From: Candidatus Bipolaricaulota bacterium
GTDB lineage: Bacteria; Bipolaricaulota; Bipolaricaulia; UBA7950; UBA9294
Length of the DNA stretch: 52,157 bases
Assembly (NCBI GenBank): GCA_027007005.1
Contig: JALTFO010000176.1
Coordinates: 1-52,157, forward strand
Reading direction: 5' to 3'
Of the stretch, positions 1 through 7,832 are shown in pieces (within the stretch, counting starts at the first letter, position 1; every line of letters starts with the position of its first letter). Under the pieces are notes generated by a model. It ran no database searches, was not told the origin of the DNA, and saw nothing but the letters and a program-made list of their open reading frames with translations. The position numbers and the translations under genes are program-made.

Positions 1-2
1 AT

Positions 3-149
3 ATGGACTGGTCAGAATTTGAAGAAGGCTGGAGAAGAGCCAGGATCAGAACTTCAGCACTAACGACAAAGGATATAGAACATGAACTCAAAATTCTGGA
101 GCAGAAACACGGTCTTCGCCCCGAAACCGTAGGATGGGAAAAGCCATGA
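3..149 (+). CDS. small hypothetical protein or C-terminal fragment
   Basis: A 48-codon frame open from the window edge and ending in TGA at 147-149. The product is charged and helical, with a basic patch near residues 10-16 and a Lys/Glu-rich middle. I do not recognise a family. The first ATG is at base 3, so the gene may begin before the window and this may be only its C-terminus. Small charged proteins of this kind are often antitoxin-like, but nothing here proves that. Low confidence. Confidence 0.3.
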   Translation: MDWSEFEEGWRRARIRTSALTTKDIEHELKILEQKHGLRPETVGWEKP

Positions 150-299
150 TAGAAGCAGGCGCAGGGGTAAGATCTTTATTCTTGGTGTTTTGGGCGCCAA
201 GGGAAGCAAGCGTAACGGCTTCATATCCAGGCAAGCGGCCGCTCTATCGTGCCATGATCAAGAGAATCGTAGACTTTGCTGACGCGACATGAAAAGCGC

Positions 300-346
300 A
301 ACGTGGCAGACATCCAACGTGGCAGACAAGCTGCGCACGCTACACA
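300..346 (+). repeat. intergenic repeat built on AACGTGGCAGAC
   Basis: AACGTGGCAGAC occurs twice in tandem (300-311 and 316-327). The second copy continues as AACGTGGCAGACAAGCTGC and, after a short variable patch, GCTACACAA. The same 19-mer and the GCTACACAA block recur at 21342-21372, upstream of the thioredoxin-CcdA gene. GCAGACAAGC at 322-331 also has a perfect inverted copy at 370-379, overlapping the -35 of the ATPase promoter. Confidence 0.6.
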
Positions 347-371
347 AAAGCTGGAGGTCGCTGGGGCTGGC

Positions 372-400
372 TTGTCTGCAGAAGCGCATGATACTATGCT
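372..400 (+). promoter_or_regulatory. promoter of the ATPase-nuclease operon
   Basis: TTGTCT (372-377), a 17-bp spacer, then TATGCT (395-400). Transcription would begin near 407, just upstream of the AGGAGG site of the ATPase gene at 433. This argues against the longer reading frame that begins at 289. The -35 lies inside one arm of an inverted repeat (322-331/370-379) that could be an operator. Confidence 0.5.
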
Positions 401-432
401 ATGATGCGATGGCGAGAGAAAAGGAGGTAAGC

Positions 433-1455
433 ATGGCGCTCACACGGCTGCGGCTTGAAAGATTCACGGCTTTTGAAGAACTGGATATTAACCTGAGTCC
501 AGGGATCAACGTCTTCGTTGGGGCTAACGGAACCGGCAAGACGCATCTAATGAATGTTGCCTATGCTGCCTGTGATATCAGCAAAACAAAGGATAATCTT
601 GCCAGCAAGTTGATACGGGTCTTCTTGCCTTCTGGGCGAGCTTTAGGCCGCTTGGTCAAGCGCCATAAAGGGACGACTCGCTGTGCTGCAGAAATATACC
701 GTGGCGAGCGTAAGCTGCGTGTGTCTTTTTCCAATCACTCTACCGTACCGGATTCCGCTACCATAACCGGAGCCAAAGAATGGATGGCTGATCCAATTGA
801 AAGCGTCTACGTTCCTGTGAAGGAGATGCTCTCGAACGCCCCTAAGTTTCGGTCTCTCTATTCCCAAAGGGACATCCACTTTGAGGAAATCTACGCCGAT
901 ATCCTCGATCGAGCCTACCGTCCGATGCTTCGTGGGCCAATTGATCATACCCGCAAGGAACTGCTGAAGAGCCTTCAGAAGATCGTTGAAGGCAAGGTTA
1001 CAACTAAAGAAGAGGAGTTCTTCCTTAGTAATAGGCAAGGCAACCTGGAATTTACCCTTCTAGCCGAGGGGATACGCAAGCTTGGCTTGTTGTGGCTACT
1101 GATCCAGAACGGAACCTTGCTCAATGGATCTGTCTTGTTTTGGGATGAACCAGGCGCTAACTTAAATCCCAAGTTGTTTGGCCCATTGGTCGAAATTCTG
1201 TTAGAGCTACAACGCAACGAGGTACAGATTTTCCTCGCTACACATGATTACGTGATCCTAAAAGAACTTGACTTACTACGAAAACCAGGTGACGAGATTC
1301 TCTTCCACTCACTGTATCGGGATGAAAAGACGCGCGAGATTGCGGTCACGTCGACAGATGAGTACTTAAAGATCCATCCTAACACGATAGCGGATACTTT
1401 TTCTGATCTATACGATCGGGAAATTGAAAGAACCCTCGGTGAAATTAGAAAATGA
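433..1455 (+). CDS. AAA/ABC-type ATPase (AAA_15/AAA_21-like), putative defence ATPase
   Basis: A 340-residue SMC/RecF-like ATPase. Walker A GANGTGKT lies at residues 30-37, following a short N-terminal strand typical of AAA_15/AAA_21 proteins. Walker B reads SVLFWDEP at about 233-240, and an H-loop ATHD follows near 269-272. ABC ATPases of this type usually dimerise on ATP and gate an effector. The start at 433 has a textbook AAGGAGG 5 nt upstream and a promoter at 372-400; the frame can be extended to 289, but that would precede the promoter. The stop overlaps the start of the next gene as ATGA, so the two are translationally coupled. The partner has a nuclease motif, so a two-gene antiphage or DNA-processing module is the likely role. 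This is inference; no substrate is known. Confidence 0.75.
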   Translation: MALTRLRLERFTAFEELDINLSPGINVFVGANGTGKTHLMNVAYAACDISKTKDNLASKLIRVFLPSGRALGRLVKRHKGTTRCAAEIYRGERKLRVSFSNHSTVPDSATITGAKEWMADPIESVYVPVKEMLSNAPKFRSLYSQRDIHFEEIYADILDRAYRPMLRGPIDHTRKELLKSLQKIVEGKVTTKEEEFFLSNRQGNLEFTLLAEGIRKLGLLWLLIQNGTLLNGSVLFWDEPGANLNPKLFGPLVEILLELQRNEVQIFLATHDYVILKELDLLRKPGDEILFHSLYRDEKTREIAVTSTDEYLKIHPNTIADTFSDLYDREIERTLGEIRK

Positions 1456-1985
1456 CCGTCCTTACAGAGGGCAGCTTGCAGCTCAGGCTGCCAGCCGGTG
1501 TTCGCGGAAGGAAGTTCGATGATGAACATCACGGTCTATCCCATTGTATGAAGGCTGTGGACTTTATTGTTGAACTGCCAGATCGGCTGTTGTTCATAGA
1601 ATTCAAGGATCCAGAAGATCCGCATGCCGAGGCGAAGCGCAGAAAGGCATTCATCGAGAAATTCAAAGCGGGAGAGCTGGACGAAGATCTCAAGTACAAG
1701 TACCGGGACAGTTTTCTCTACCAATGGGCTTCTGGCAATGTAGATAAACCGGTGTATTACCTCGTCCTAGTAGCAATCAGTACGTTAACGCCAGCTGAGC
1801 TCTTGGGGAGGACAGAGGATCTACAACGTAAGTTGCCCGTAAAGGGTCCAGCGTCTGGAGTGTGGAAACGTCAAATCGCTGCCGGTTGCAGCGTTTTCCA
1901 CATTGAGACGTGGAACAAGAATTTGAGAGACTATCCGATTTTGAGATTACGAGAAGCCGCTAATTCCTCCGAAAAAACATCGTAG
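1452..1985 (+). CDS. predicted PD-(D/E)XK-type nuclease, partner of the ATPase
   Basis: A 177-residue soluble protein with no signal peptide. Residues 36-52 read as a classic PD-(D/E)XK core: a strand with Asp37 (VDFIVEL), a turn, then a hydrophobic strand ending in Glu50-Phe-Lys52 (FIEFKD). The D-x12-ExK spacing suits a restriction-endonuclease-like fold with divalent metal catalysis. The rest is mixed and includes a Lys/Glu-rich helix (56-80). It starts inside the stop codon of the ATPase gene (ATGA), implying equal expression and a complex. I cannot name a family. A Card1-like or OLD-associated nuclease is possible, but PtuB-like HNH is ruled out because there is no HNH motif. Nuclease call is moderate; the coupling is plain. 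Confidence 0.6.
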   Translation: MTVLTEGSLQLRLPAGVRGRKFDDEHHGLSHCMKAVDFIVELPDRLLFIEFKDPEDPHAEAKRRKAFIEKFKAGELDEDLKYKYRDSFLYQWASGNVDKPVYYLVLVAISTLTPAELLGRTEDLQRKLPVKGPASGVWKRQIAAGCSVFHIETWNKNLRDYPILRLREAANSSEKTS

Positions 1986-2021
1986 CGTAACACTTCACCA
2001 CTTACGGCGCATTCGCGTTTT

Positions 2022-2042
2022 CAGTGGTTCAAGACCACTTTA
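2022..2042 (+). terminator. hairpin terminator after the nuclease gene
   Basis: AGTGGT (2023-2028), a 5-nt loop, ACCACT (2034-2039), followed by a short T run. It sits 37 bp after the nuclease stop. The stem is short, so this is a weak intrinsic terminator. Confidence 0.4.
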
Positions 2043-2054
2043 GAACAGGATGGG

Positions 2055-2149
2055 GCCAAAGTCAAGGTGAACTTTGGCGTGCTTCCTCCGGTAGCTTGGT
2101 ATCACCTCCAGTCTACCGGCCTTGATACCGCGGGTGGGGCAGTTTTCAA
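2055..2149 (+). ncRNA. structured intergenic element of unknown type
   Basis: Three helices can be drawn in the gap between the convergent nuclease and pyrH genes. GCCAAAGT (2055-2062) pairs with ACTTTGGC (2071-2078). CCGGTAG (2088-2094) pairs with CTACCGG (2113-2119). GGTATCA (2098-2104) pairs with TGATACC (2123-2129). The last two interlock, so they form either a pseudoknot or two mutually exclusive hairpins. CTCCGGTAGCTT (2086-2097) and GGGCAGTTTTCAA (2137-2149) recur in the same order in the leader of the twin-peptide operon (complement of 15834-15972). I cannot assign a known RNA family. Either strand could be the RNA. Confidence 0.4.
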
Positions 2150-2235
2150 CCGTTGCGTCCATTGAGTCATCGTTCGACCTGTACAGGCTTGGCAAGGACT
2201 AAGGGATCCCTTTAATCGCCCAATCGCTTAATTCC

Positions 2236-2925
2236 TCAATGTATAAGTGTTCCCACGCGCTCGCCTCGGCAGATCATACCGAGGGCATCCGGGTCTGATA
2301 GGTCGAAGACGACGATCGGGAGTTTGTTCTCCCGGCAGATCTCCACTGCTACCTGGTCCATCACTCCGTAGCGCGCTGCGAGGAATTCGTCGTATGTGAG
2401 CTCTTCGATCAGGTGGGAGTCCTTATCTTTAGCCGGATCGGCACTAAATACGCCTTTTACGTTTGAGCCCTTGGCTACAAGATCGGCACCGATCGCCGCC
2501 GCGCGCACTGCAGCAGCGGTATCTGTAGTGACAAGCGGATTTCCGGTTCCGCCGGCGAAGATGACGATCTTCCCTTCTAAGAGGGCCTTGCGCGCTTTAC
2601 GGGGCGAGATCGGCTCGGTAAGCTCGGTCGCTACGGCCGATTGTACGATCGTCTCCTTGCCAGAACCTTCGAGGTAGGTGGAGAGGGCAAAGCCGTTCAG
2701 CACGGTCGCGAGCATCCCTAGTGAGTCCGCGTCGACGCGGTCGAGCCAGGGGCTGCGTGCCCCGCGGATAATGTTTCCCCCACCGACGACAATTCCAATC
2801 TGAACATCAGACAGAGAAGCAATCTGTTGAGCGATGCGACGGAGGGCTTTGGGAGAGAACGCGCCTTCTTCTCCAGCGAACGCTTCACCGCTCAGCTTGA
2901 GAAGAAGGCGCGAGGGGGAGGTCAC
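2236..2925 (-). CDS. pyrH: UMP kinase
   Basis: Phosphorylates UMP to UDP in pyrimidine nucleotide synthesis in the cytoplasm. The 229-residue product is the usual size for a bacterial hexameric UMP kinase of the amino-acid-kinase fold. KLSGE sits at residues 10-14 and the phosphate-binding GGGNIIRG at 48-55. Later come the GTGNP and TTDTAA motifs that bind nucleotide. The start is GTG and overlaps the tsf stop by one base (TAGTG), so it is the third gene of rpsB-tsf-pyrH, a common bacterial order that often continues with frr. Here frr is absent and a convergent gene lies beyond. Confidence 0.96.
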   Translation of the reverse strand: MTSPSRLLLKLSGEAFAGEEGAFSPKALRRIAQQIASLSDVQIGIVVGGGNIIRGARSPWLDRVDADSLGMLATVLNGFALSTYLEGSGKETIVQSAVATELTEPISPRKARKALLEGKIVIFAGGTGNPLVTTDTAAAVRAAAIGADLVAKGSNVKGVFSADPAKDKDSHLIEELTYDEFLAARYGVMDQVAVEICRENKLPIVVFDLSDPDALGMICRGERVGTLIH

Positions 2926-3521
2926 TATCCCTCTTCCCCTATTTCGTAGCGGGTAAAGCGCCTGACGAAGATGTTTTCCCCGGTCTTTGTCCGCAGATCA
3001 GCCAGGAGATCCTCGATTGTGTGCGCTGGGTCCTTCACAAACGGCTGTTTGAGGAGGCATTCCTCGGTGTAGAACTTCTTGATTCGCCCTTCGACGATCT
3101 TCTCGATCATTGCCTCGGGCTTTCCTTCCTTCTTCATCTGCACGCGGTAGACCTCTTTCTCGCTTTCGAGGTCCTCTGGGGGGACATCCTCTGGGGAGAC
3201 GTAGCGCGGCTTTGCTGCTGCGATGTGCATCGCCACATCGCGGGTGAATGTACGGAAGTCATCGCTGTTGGCGGCAAAATCGGTGTTGCAGGCTATCTCG
3301 ACCAGCACACCCACCTTTCCACTGTGGTGCACATACGCCTCGATGCGTCCCTCGGTCGCCTCGCGGCCCTTGTGTGCCATCAGTTCGCGCCCCTCTTCTC
3401 GCAGGATCTTCTTCGCGCGTTCGATGTCGCCATCAGCCTTTGCTAGGGCGTTCTTGCAGTCCATAATCCCCACGCCGGTCGCCGCGCGCAGGGCTTTAAC
3501 GTCTTCACTTCTTATCGTCAT
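2925..3521 (-). CDS. tsf: translation elongation factor Ts
   Basis: Nucleotide exchange factor that recycles EF-Tu-GDP. The 198-residue product is the short form of EF-Ts, as in Thermus, rather than the longer roughly 280-residue form. The N-terminal UBA-like helices contain the signature [12 protein letters not shown] (about 15-26). The core has the second signature [11 protein letters not shown] near residue 74. The start overlaps the end of rpsB by 17 bp, so the genes are read in different frames and are translationally coupled. Ribosomal protein S2 and EF-Ts are neighbours in most bacteria. Confidence 0.97.
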   Translation of the reverse strand: MTIRSEDVKALRAATGVGIMDCKNALAKADGDIERAKKILREEGRELMAHKGREATEGRIEAYVHHSGKVGVLVEIACNTDFAANSDDFRTFTRDVAMHIAAAKPRYVSPEDVPPEDLESEKEVYRVQMKKEGKPEAMIEKIVEGRIKKFYTEECLLKQPFVKDPAHTIEDLLADLRTKTGENIFVRRFTRYEIGEEG

Positions 3522-4488
3522 TTTCCTCTGTTCCTTCGTCTTCCAAGGTGCTTGGTTCCTCTGCTGCTACAGCTGCGGGGACTTCTTCTGGTTCCTGTGC
3601 AAGGCTCTCTTCAGCCTGCTCTTCCTCAACTGCCGGCATCTCTTCGCCTAGTTCTTCAGCTGCCTCTTCAGTGCTCGCCTCTTCCATGTTTGGTTCTTCA
3701 CCCACGGGTTCATTTTCCGCGGGGGCTACTAGAGGTTCTTCGACCTCTTCGGTGGATGGTTCGGTCTCTGCGGTGGCTGTGGGAGCTTCTTCAACCTCTT
3801 CCTGCCTGCCTTCGCGTCCCTCCAGAATGGCATCGGCGATGCGAGATGTGATCAGCTTGGTCGCCTTTATTGCATCGTCATTTCCAGGGATCGGGAAGTC
3901 GATCGGATCGGGGTCGCAGTTGGTATCCACGATTGACACGATCGGGATGTTGAGGATGTTTGCCTCGTGCACTGCATTTACCTCGATGTCTGGGTCGATC
4001 ACGTACATAACGCTGGGAACGCTTTCCATATGCCGCAATCCGTCCAGATTGCGCTGCAGCTTGGCGAGCTCGCGCCGCATACGCGCCGCCTCTTTATTGG
4101 GCACGTAATCGATGGATCCGTCCTCCATCATTGTCTCAAGGTCTTTCATCCGCTTGATGCTCAGTTTGATCGTGGCGAAATTGGTTAGCGTACCGCCCAG
4201 CCAACGGCGGTTTACATAGTGGGCACCGCATCTCTTGGCTTCGTCGGCGATTGTCGACTGTACTTGTTTTTTTGTGCCAACGAACAGGACTTCTTTTCCC
4301 TCTGCTGCGCGATCGCGGACGAAGAAGTACGCCTTCTTGAACATGTCCACGGTCTGCTCGAGGTCTATGATGTGAATCCCTTTACGTTCGGTGAAGATGT
4401 AGCGACCCATCTTTGGGTTCCATTTACGTGTCCGGTGGCCGAAGTGAACTCCGGTCTCCAACAGCTCTTTCATTGTCAGTACTTCCAC
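3505..4488 (-). CDS. rpsB: 30S ribosomal protein S2 with acidic C-terminal tail
   Basis: Small-subunit ribosomal protein S2. The signature [15 protein letters not shown] lies near the N-terminus and the VDTNCDPD motif near residue 187. I place the start at GTG 4488, which has GGGAGG 6 nt upstream; the longer frame to 4530 would begin inside the -10 box. The core ends near residue 229 and is followed by about 98 residues very rich in Glu, Ala and Pro, with almost no hydrophobic core. S2 is normally 230-270 residues, so this tail is unusual. The first 17 bp of tsf are encoded within the end of this gene. Confidence 0.97.
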   Translation of the reverse strand: MEVLTMKELLETGVHFGHRTRKWNPKMGRYIFTERKGIHIIDLEQTVDMFKKAYFFVRDRAAEGKEVLFVGTKKQVQSTIADEAKRCGAHYVNRRWLGGTLTNFATIKLSIKRMKDLETMMEDGSIDYVPNKEAARMRRELAKLQRNLDGLRHMESVPSVMYVIDPDIEVNAVHEANILNIPIVSIVDTNCDPDPIDFPIPGNDDAIKATKLITSRIADAILEGREGRQEEVEEAPTATAETEPSTEEVEEPLVAPAENEPVGEEPNMEEASTEEAAEELGEEMPAVEEEQAEESLAQEPEEVPAAVAAEEPSTLEDEGTEENDDKK

Positions 4489-4520
4489 ATCACCCTCCCA
4501 AGAATGAAACGTTGGCCCAG

Positions 4521-4549
4521 AGTATAGCAAACGGGGATGATCTCTTCAA
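4521..4549 (-). promoter_or_regulatory. promoter of rpsB-tsf-pyrH
   Basis: On the minus strand TTGAAG (complement of 4544-4549), 17-bp spacer, TATACT (complement of 4521-4526). The transcript would start near 4514, so the S2 start must lie at 4488 and not at 4530. Confidence 0.65.
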
Positions 4550-4622
4550 TCTGGGCACGCATGCACCAAAAACAGGATCTGGTGGAGGAGTTTCTCTCCT
4601 AGCCTACGCGTGAGCGCTTGAC

Positions 4623-4628
4623 TATAAT
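4623..4628 (+). promoter_or_regulatory. -10 box upstream of dnaB
   Basis: A perfect TATAAT lies 26 bp upstream of the dnaB start. No good -35 is spaced 17 bp before it. The divergent rpsB promoter is 74 bp away. Confidence 0.4.
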
Positions 4629-4648
4629 GCTTGTGGAGGTAGAGATCG

Positions 4649-6052
4649 ATGAGGGAGCAGGAGATGACAACGGCACGCGGCGGTCCTCTGCGCAGTCTTC
4701 CTAAGAATACCGAGGCTGAGCAAGTAGTCCTCGGTTCGGCTATCCTAGAGCCGGAAGAGACAATCCCTATCTTGATTGACAAGCTGCGGCCAGAAGACTT
4801 CTACCGCCGTGCACATAGGGTAATATTCCGCACGATACGCGATCTGTTCGATCGTGGAGAGCCCTCAGATATTGTCTCGCTCTCTAACCGCCTTGAGGAA
4901 CAGGGGGACATGGAGAAGGCCGGCGGGCGAGTCTACCTAAACGAGCTGCTCGATCGGGTGACAACGACGGCGAGTTTGGACTACTACACGGAGATCATCC
5001 ACAAGAAGGCGACCCTGCGCGCCTTGATCGAAGCTGGCGGGAGGATCTCCGAATTCGGCTACGATGAGGCGAGCGAAACCGACGAGATTCTGGACAAGGC
5101 CGAGACGATCATCTTTGATATCTCCCGCAACGAGGTGTCTGGGAATTACTACCTCATAAACGAGTTCCTCTATGATCATATCGATACGCTGGAGGAACTG
5201 CACCGCGATCCTAATCGTCATACGATTACTGGATTCTCAACAGGATTCCCGCGTTTTGACGAGATGACATCCGGCCTGCAGCGATCAGACCTCATAGTTG
5301 TTGCCGGTCGTCCGGGGACGGGGAAGACAAGCCTGGCACTGGCGCTAGCGCGTCACATAGCGATTCGGGAGAACGCAGCAGTGGGGATCTTCTCCCTAGA
5401 GATGACTAAGGAACAGCTCTTGGAACGGTTGCTGTGCGGTGAGGCAAAGGTCAGCCTGCACCGCCTTCGCGGGGGGTATGTACCGGCGGCAAAATGGCGT
5501 GACATAGCCAACGCTGCGAGCAAGTTCCAGAAGGCGCGAATCATGGTCGATGATTCTCCCGGTACATCCGTATTGGAGATTCGTGCCAAGGCACGGCGAA
5601 TGATGGCTCAGCATGGTTTGGATATGCTCATAGTTGATTATCTGCAGTTGCTCGAAGGGTCGATCCGCACGGATGTACGAGAGCAGGAGATCGCCCACAT
5701 TACGCGATCGCTCAAGAAACTGGCGCGCGAGCTGAATGTGCCTGTTATCGCCATCTCACAGCTTAATCGCGCGGTGGAGCAACGGGAGAAAGGGAAGAAA
5801 TATCCGCGACTGTCCGACCTGCGTGAGAGCGGCGCGATCGAGCAGGATGCAGACCTTGTTGTGTTCATCTACCGCGCTGACTACTACAATGAGCCGGCTG
5901 ATGCGACAAAGGATGGCCAGAGTTCCGGGAGTGAGGCAGAGATCATAATCGCTAAACAGAGGAATGGTCCGCTGGGCAAGGTCCCGGTTATTTTCCATAA
6001 GGCATATGCCAGCTTCTACTCGGCTGCCCGCGATGACTCAGCGCCGTTCTAG
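4649..6052 (+). CDS. dnaB: replicative DNA helicase DnaB
   Basis: Hexameric 5'-3' helicase that unwinds the replication fork. The 467-residue product has the N-terminal primase-interaction domain (about 18-125), a linker helix, and the RecA-like motor. Walker A GRPGTGKT lies at 220-227, Walker B LDMLIVDYLQLL near 330, and the DLRESGAIEQDAD block near 390-402. There is no intein. The start at 4649 has GGAGGT 8 nt upstream. A second ATG at 4664 is possible but has a poorly spaced site. It is transcribed divergently from rpsB; in many bacteria dnaB instead follows rplI. Confidence 0.97.
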   Translation: MREQEMTTARGGPLRSLPKNTEAEQVVLGSAILEPEETIPILIDKLRPEDFYRRAHRVIFRTIRDLFDRGEPSDIVSLSNRLEEQGDMEKAGGRVYLNELLDRVTTTASLDYYTEIIHKKATLRALIEAGGRISEFGYDEASETDEILDKAETIIFDISRNEVSGNYYLINEFLYDHIDTLEELHRDPNRHTITGFSTGFPRFDEMTSGLQRSDLIVVAGRPGTGKTSLALALARHIAIRENAAVGIFSLEMTKEQLLERLLCGEAKVSLHRLRGGYVPAAKWRDIANAASKFQKARIMVDDSPGTSVLEIRAKARRMMAQHGLDMLIVDYLQLLEGSIRTDVREQEIAHITRSLKKLARELNVPVIAISQLNRAVEQREKGKKYPRLSDLRESGAIEQDADLVVFIYRADYYNEPADATKDGQSSGSEAEIIIAKQRNGPLGKVPVIFHKAYASFYSAARDDSAPF

Positions 6053-6079
6053 GGTATGGCTAACTGAGCAATGCCCACG

Positions 6080-6085
6080 TATAAT
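6080..6085 (+). promoter_or_regulatory. -10 box upstream of the gcv operon
   Basis: TATAAT 38 bp before gcvH. The matching -35 is weak. The leader is too short to hold a tandem glycine riboswitch, which often controls gcv genes elsewhere. Confidence 0.4.
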
Positions 6086-6123
6086 CGAATCGCGATTACA
6101 AACTGAGGAATTAGGGAGGAATG

Positions 6124-6507
6124 ATGGGTTACCCAACACAGTACCGTTACACCAAGGAGCATGAGTGGGTGGAGCTGGACGGAACCAGCGCGAAAGTGGG
6201 GATCACCGATCATGCGCAGAGTGAGCTTGGTGATGTTGTATTCGTTGAGCTTCCCTCGGTGGGGACAACTGTTGCCCAGGGGGACACCTTGGGGACGGTT
6301 GAGTCGGTCAAAGCGGTGAGTGATGTGTTTGCTCCTGTAGGTGGCAAGGTCGTTGAGGTGAACTCCGAATTAGAGGCATCTCCCGAGATGATCAACACAG
6401 ATCCGCATGGAGACGGCTGGTTGGTGGTGATGGAGGCAAGTGATCCTAGTCAGGTCGATTCGCTTCTCGATGCTTCTGCCTACGAGAAACTGATCGCGGA
6501 AGAGTAG
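6124..6507 (+). CDS. gcvH: glycine cleavage system H protein
   Basis: Lipoyl carrier that shuttles the aminomethyl group from P-protein to T-protein. The 127-residue product is the normal length. The lipoylated lysine is Lys63 in TVESVKAVSD, and the N-terminal KEHEW motif is present. An ATG also occurs 3 bp earlier (6121), but GGAGG at 6115-6119 is then only 1 nt away, so 6124 is preferred. It is the first gene of gcvH-gcvPA-gcvPB. gcvT and lpd are not in this window. Confidence 0.97.
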   Translation: MGYPTQYRYTKEHEWVELDGTSAKVGITDHAQSELGDVVFVELPSVGTTVAQGDTLGTVESVKAVSDVFAPVGGKVVEVNSELEASPEMINTDPHGDGWLVVMEASDPSQVDSLLDASAYEKLIAEE

Positions 6508-6512
6508 ATACC

Positions 6513-7832
6513 ATGCGCTACATTCCTAATGCAGATGCTGATCGCAAAGTGATGCTCGATGCGATCGGACGCTCCTCGATGGAGGAGCTCTTTTCAGATA
6601 TCCCACAGACTGTCAAGGACAGTTTTCAGCCGCTGGGCATCTCCGCGAAGAGCGAGATGGAGGTACGAGCGGAGCTTGGCTCCTTGGCGCAGAGAAACGA
6701 TGCGGCTGGGGCGATCTCCTTCCTTGGGGGTGGAATTTATGATCACTACATCCCGAGCGTCGTGTCGCATATTACCTCTAGATCTGAGTTCTACACTGCT
6801 TACACCCCGTATCAGCCGGAGATAGGCCAGGGAACGCTGACTGCGATGTTTGAGTTTCAGACGCTTGTGAGTGAATTGACCAGGATGGAGGTCGCCAATT
6901 CCTCGATGTACGACGGTGCGACCGCGCTCGCCGAGGCGGGGATGATGGCCTCACGCGTTAGCGGGAAAAAGAAGATCGCCGTTTCTCAAGGACTCTTCGC
7001 GCATTACCACCGAGTCCTCAATACATACTGCTGGGCCTCCGGGATCGAGATTGTGGAGATTCCAACTGTTGATGGCTTCTGCGATTTCTCCCACGTTCCC
7101 TCTGGCATCGGCGGTGTCATTGTGCAATCACCGAACGCGTTTGGCGTCATTGAGGACCTTGTAGGTGTTAAAGAGGCGATCGGTGATGCATTGCTGATCG
7201 TATCTGCTAATCCCGTTTCCTTGGCTATTCTTACTCCACCGGGAGAATTAGGAGCTGATATTGTGACCGGTGAAGGACAGCCGTTTGGTCTACCCGCATC
7301 GTTTGGCGGGCCTCTCCTCGGCTTGTTCGCCACTAGAAAGGCTTACCTGCGCCAGATGCCAGGGCGGCTCGTTGGGCAGACGATCGACGTCGATGGAGAG
7401 ATTGGATACACGATGGTTGCGCAGACGCGCGAGCAGCACATCCGCCGCCAGAAGGCGACGTCGAACATCTGTACCAACGCGCAGCTCTGCGCCCTCACTG
7501 CAACCGTGTATGTGGCTAGTCTCGGCGGAGATGGTATACGCGATCTTGCGACTTTGAACTTGGAGAAGGCGCATTACCTTGCCGATCGACTGGGCGCGTT
7601 GCCTGGTTGTTCACTGGCGTTTGACGGTCCATTCTTTAACGAGTTCGTATTACGCGTCCCGATTGATCCACAAGGGATTCGTGAAGGCTTGCGGAAAGAG
7701 GGGATCCTCGTCGACGATCCGGCGCATTTAGAAGCCCTTGGCGTAACTGGAGCGTTGCGCTTTGCCGTAACGGAAAAGAGGTCACGTTACGAGCTTGATC
7801 ATCTTGTCGACCTTGTGGGGAGGATGCTATGA
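6513..7832 (+). CDS. gcvPA: glycine dehydrogenase (decarboxylating) subunit 1
   Basis: Alpha half of the split P-protein, found in many anaerobes and Gram-positives. With subunit 2 it decarboxylates glycine using PLP and passes the aminomethyl group to GcvH. The 439-residue product starts with MRYIPNADADRKVML, typical of subunit 1, and has the FLGGGIYDHYIPSVV and YTPYQPEIGQGTL signatures. It lacks the PLP lysine, which is in subunit 2. It begins 5 bp after gcvH and its stop overlaps gcvPB as ATGA. Confidence 0.97.
   Translation: MRYIPNADADRKVMLDAIGRSSMEELFSDIPQTVKDSFQPLGISAKSEMEVRAELGSLAQRNDAAGAISFLGGGIYDHYIPSVVSHITSRSEFYTAYTPYQPEIGQGTLTAMFEFQTLVSELTRMEVANSSMYDGATALAEAGMMASRVSGKKKIAVSQGLFAHYHRVLNTYCWASGIEIVEIPTVDGFCDFSHVPSGIGGVIVQSPNAFGVIEDLVGVKEAIGDALLIVSANPVSLAILTPPGELGADIVTGEGQPFGLPASFGGPLLGLFATRKAYLRQMPGRLVGQTIDVDGEIGYTMVAQTREQHIRRQKATSNICTNAQLCALTATVYVASLGGDGIRDLATLNLEKAHYLADRLGALPGCSLAFDGPFFNEFVLRVPIDPQGIREGLRKEGILVDDPAHLEALGVTGALRFAVTEKRSRYELDHLVDLVGRML

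Noticed and set aside
146-292. 48-codon frame overlapping the first small ORF as ATGA
   Set aside because: No ribosome site, product composition is unlike a folded protein, and nothing resembles a family.
289-432. Longer N-terminus of the ATPase gene
   Set aside because: It would begin upstream of the promoter, lacks a ribosome site and includes the repeat; the start at 433 has a perfect AGGAGG.
2098-2149. T-box or cobalamin riboswitch in the 2.1-kb gap or the twin-peptide leader
   Set aside because: Short similarities such as ACCGCGG or AAGTCAGGAG occur, but the ordered conserved blocks of either family do not.
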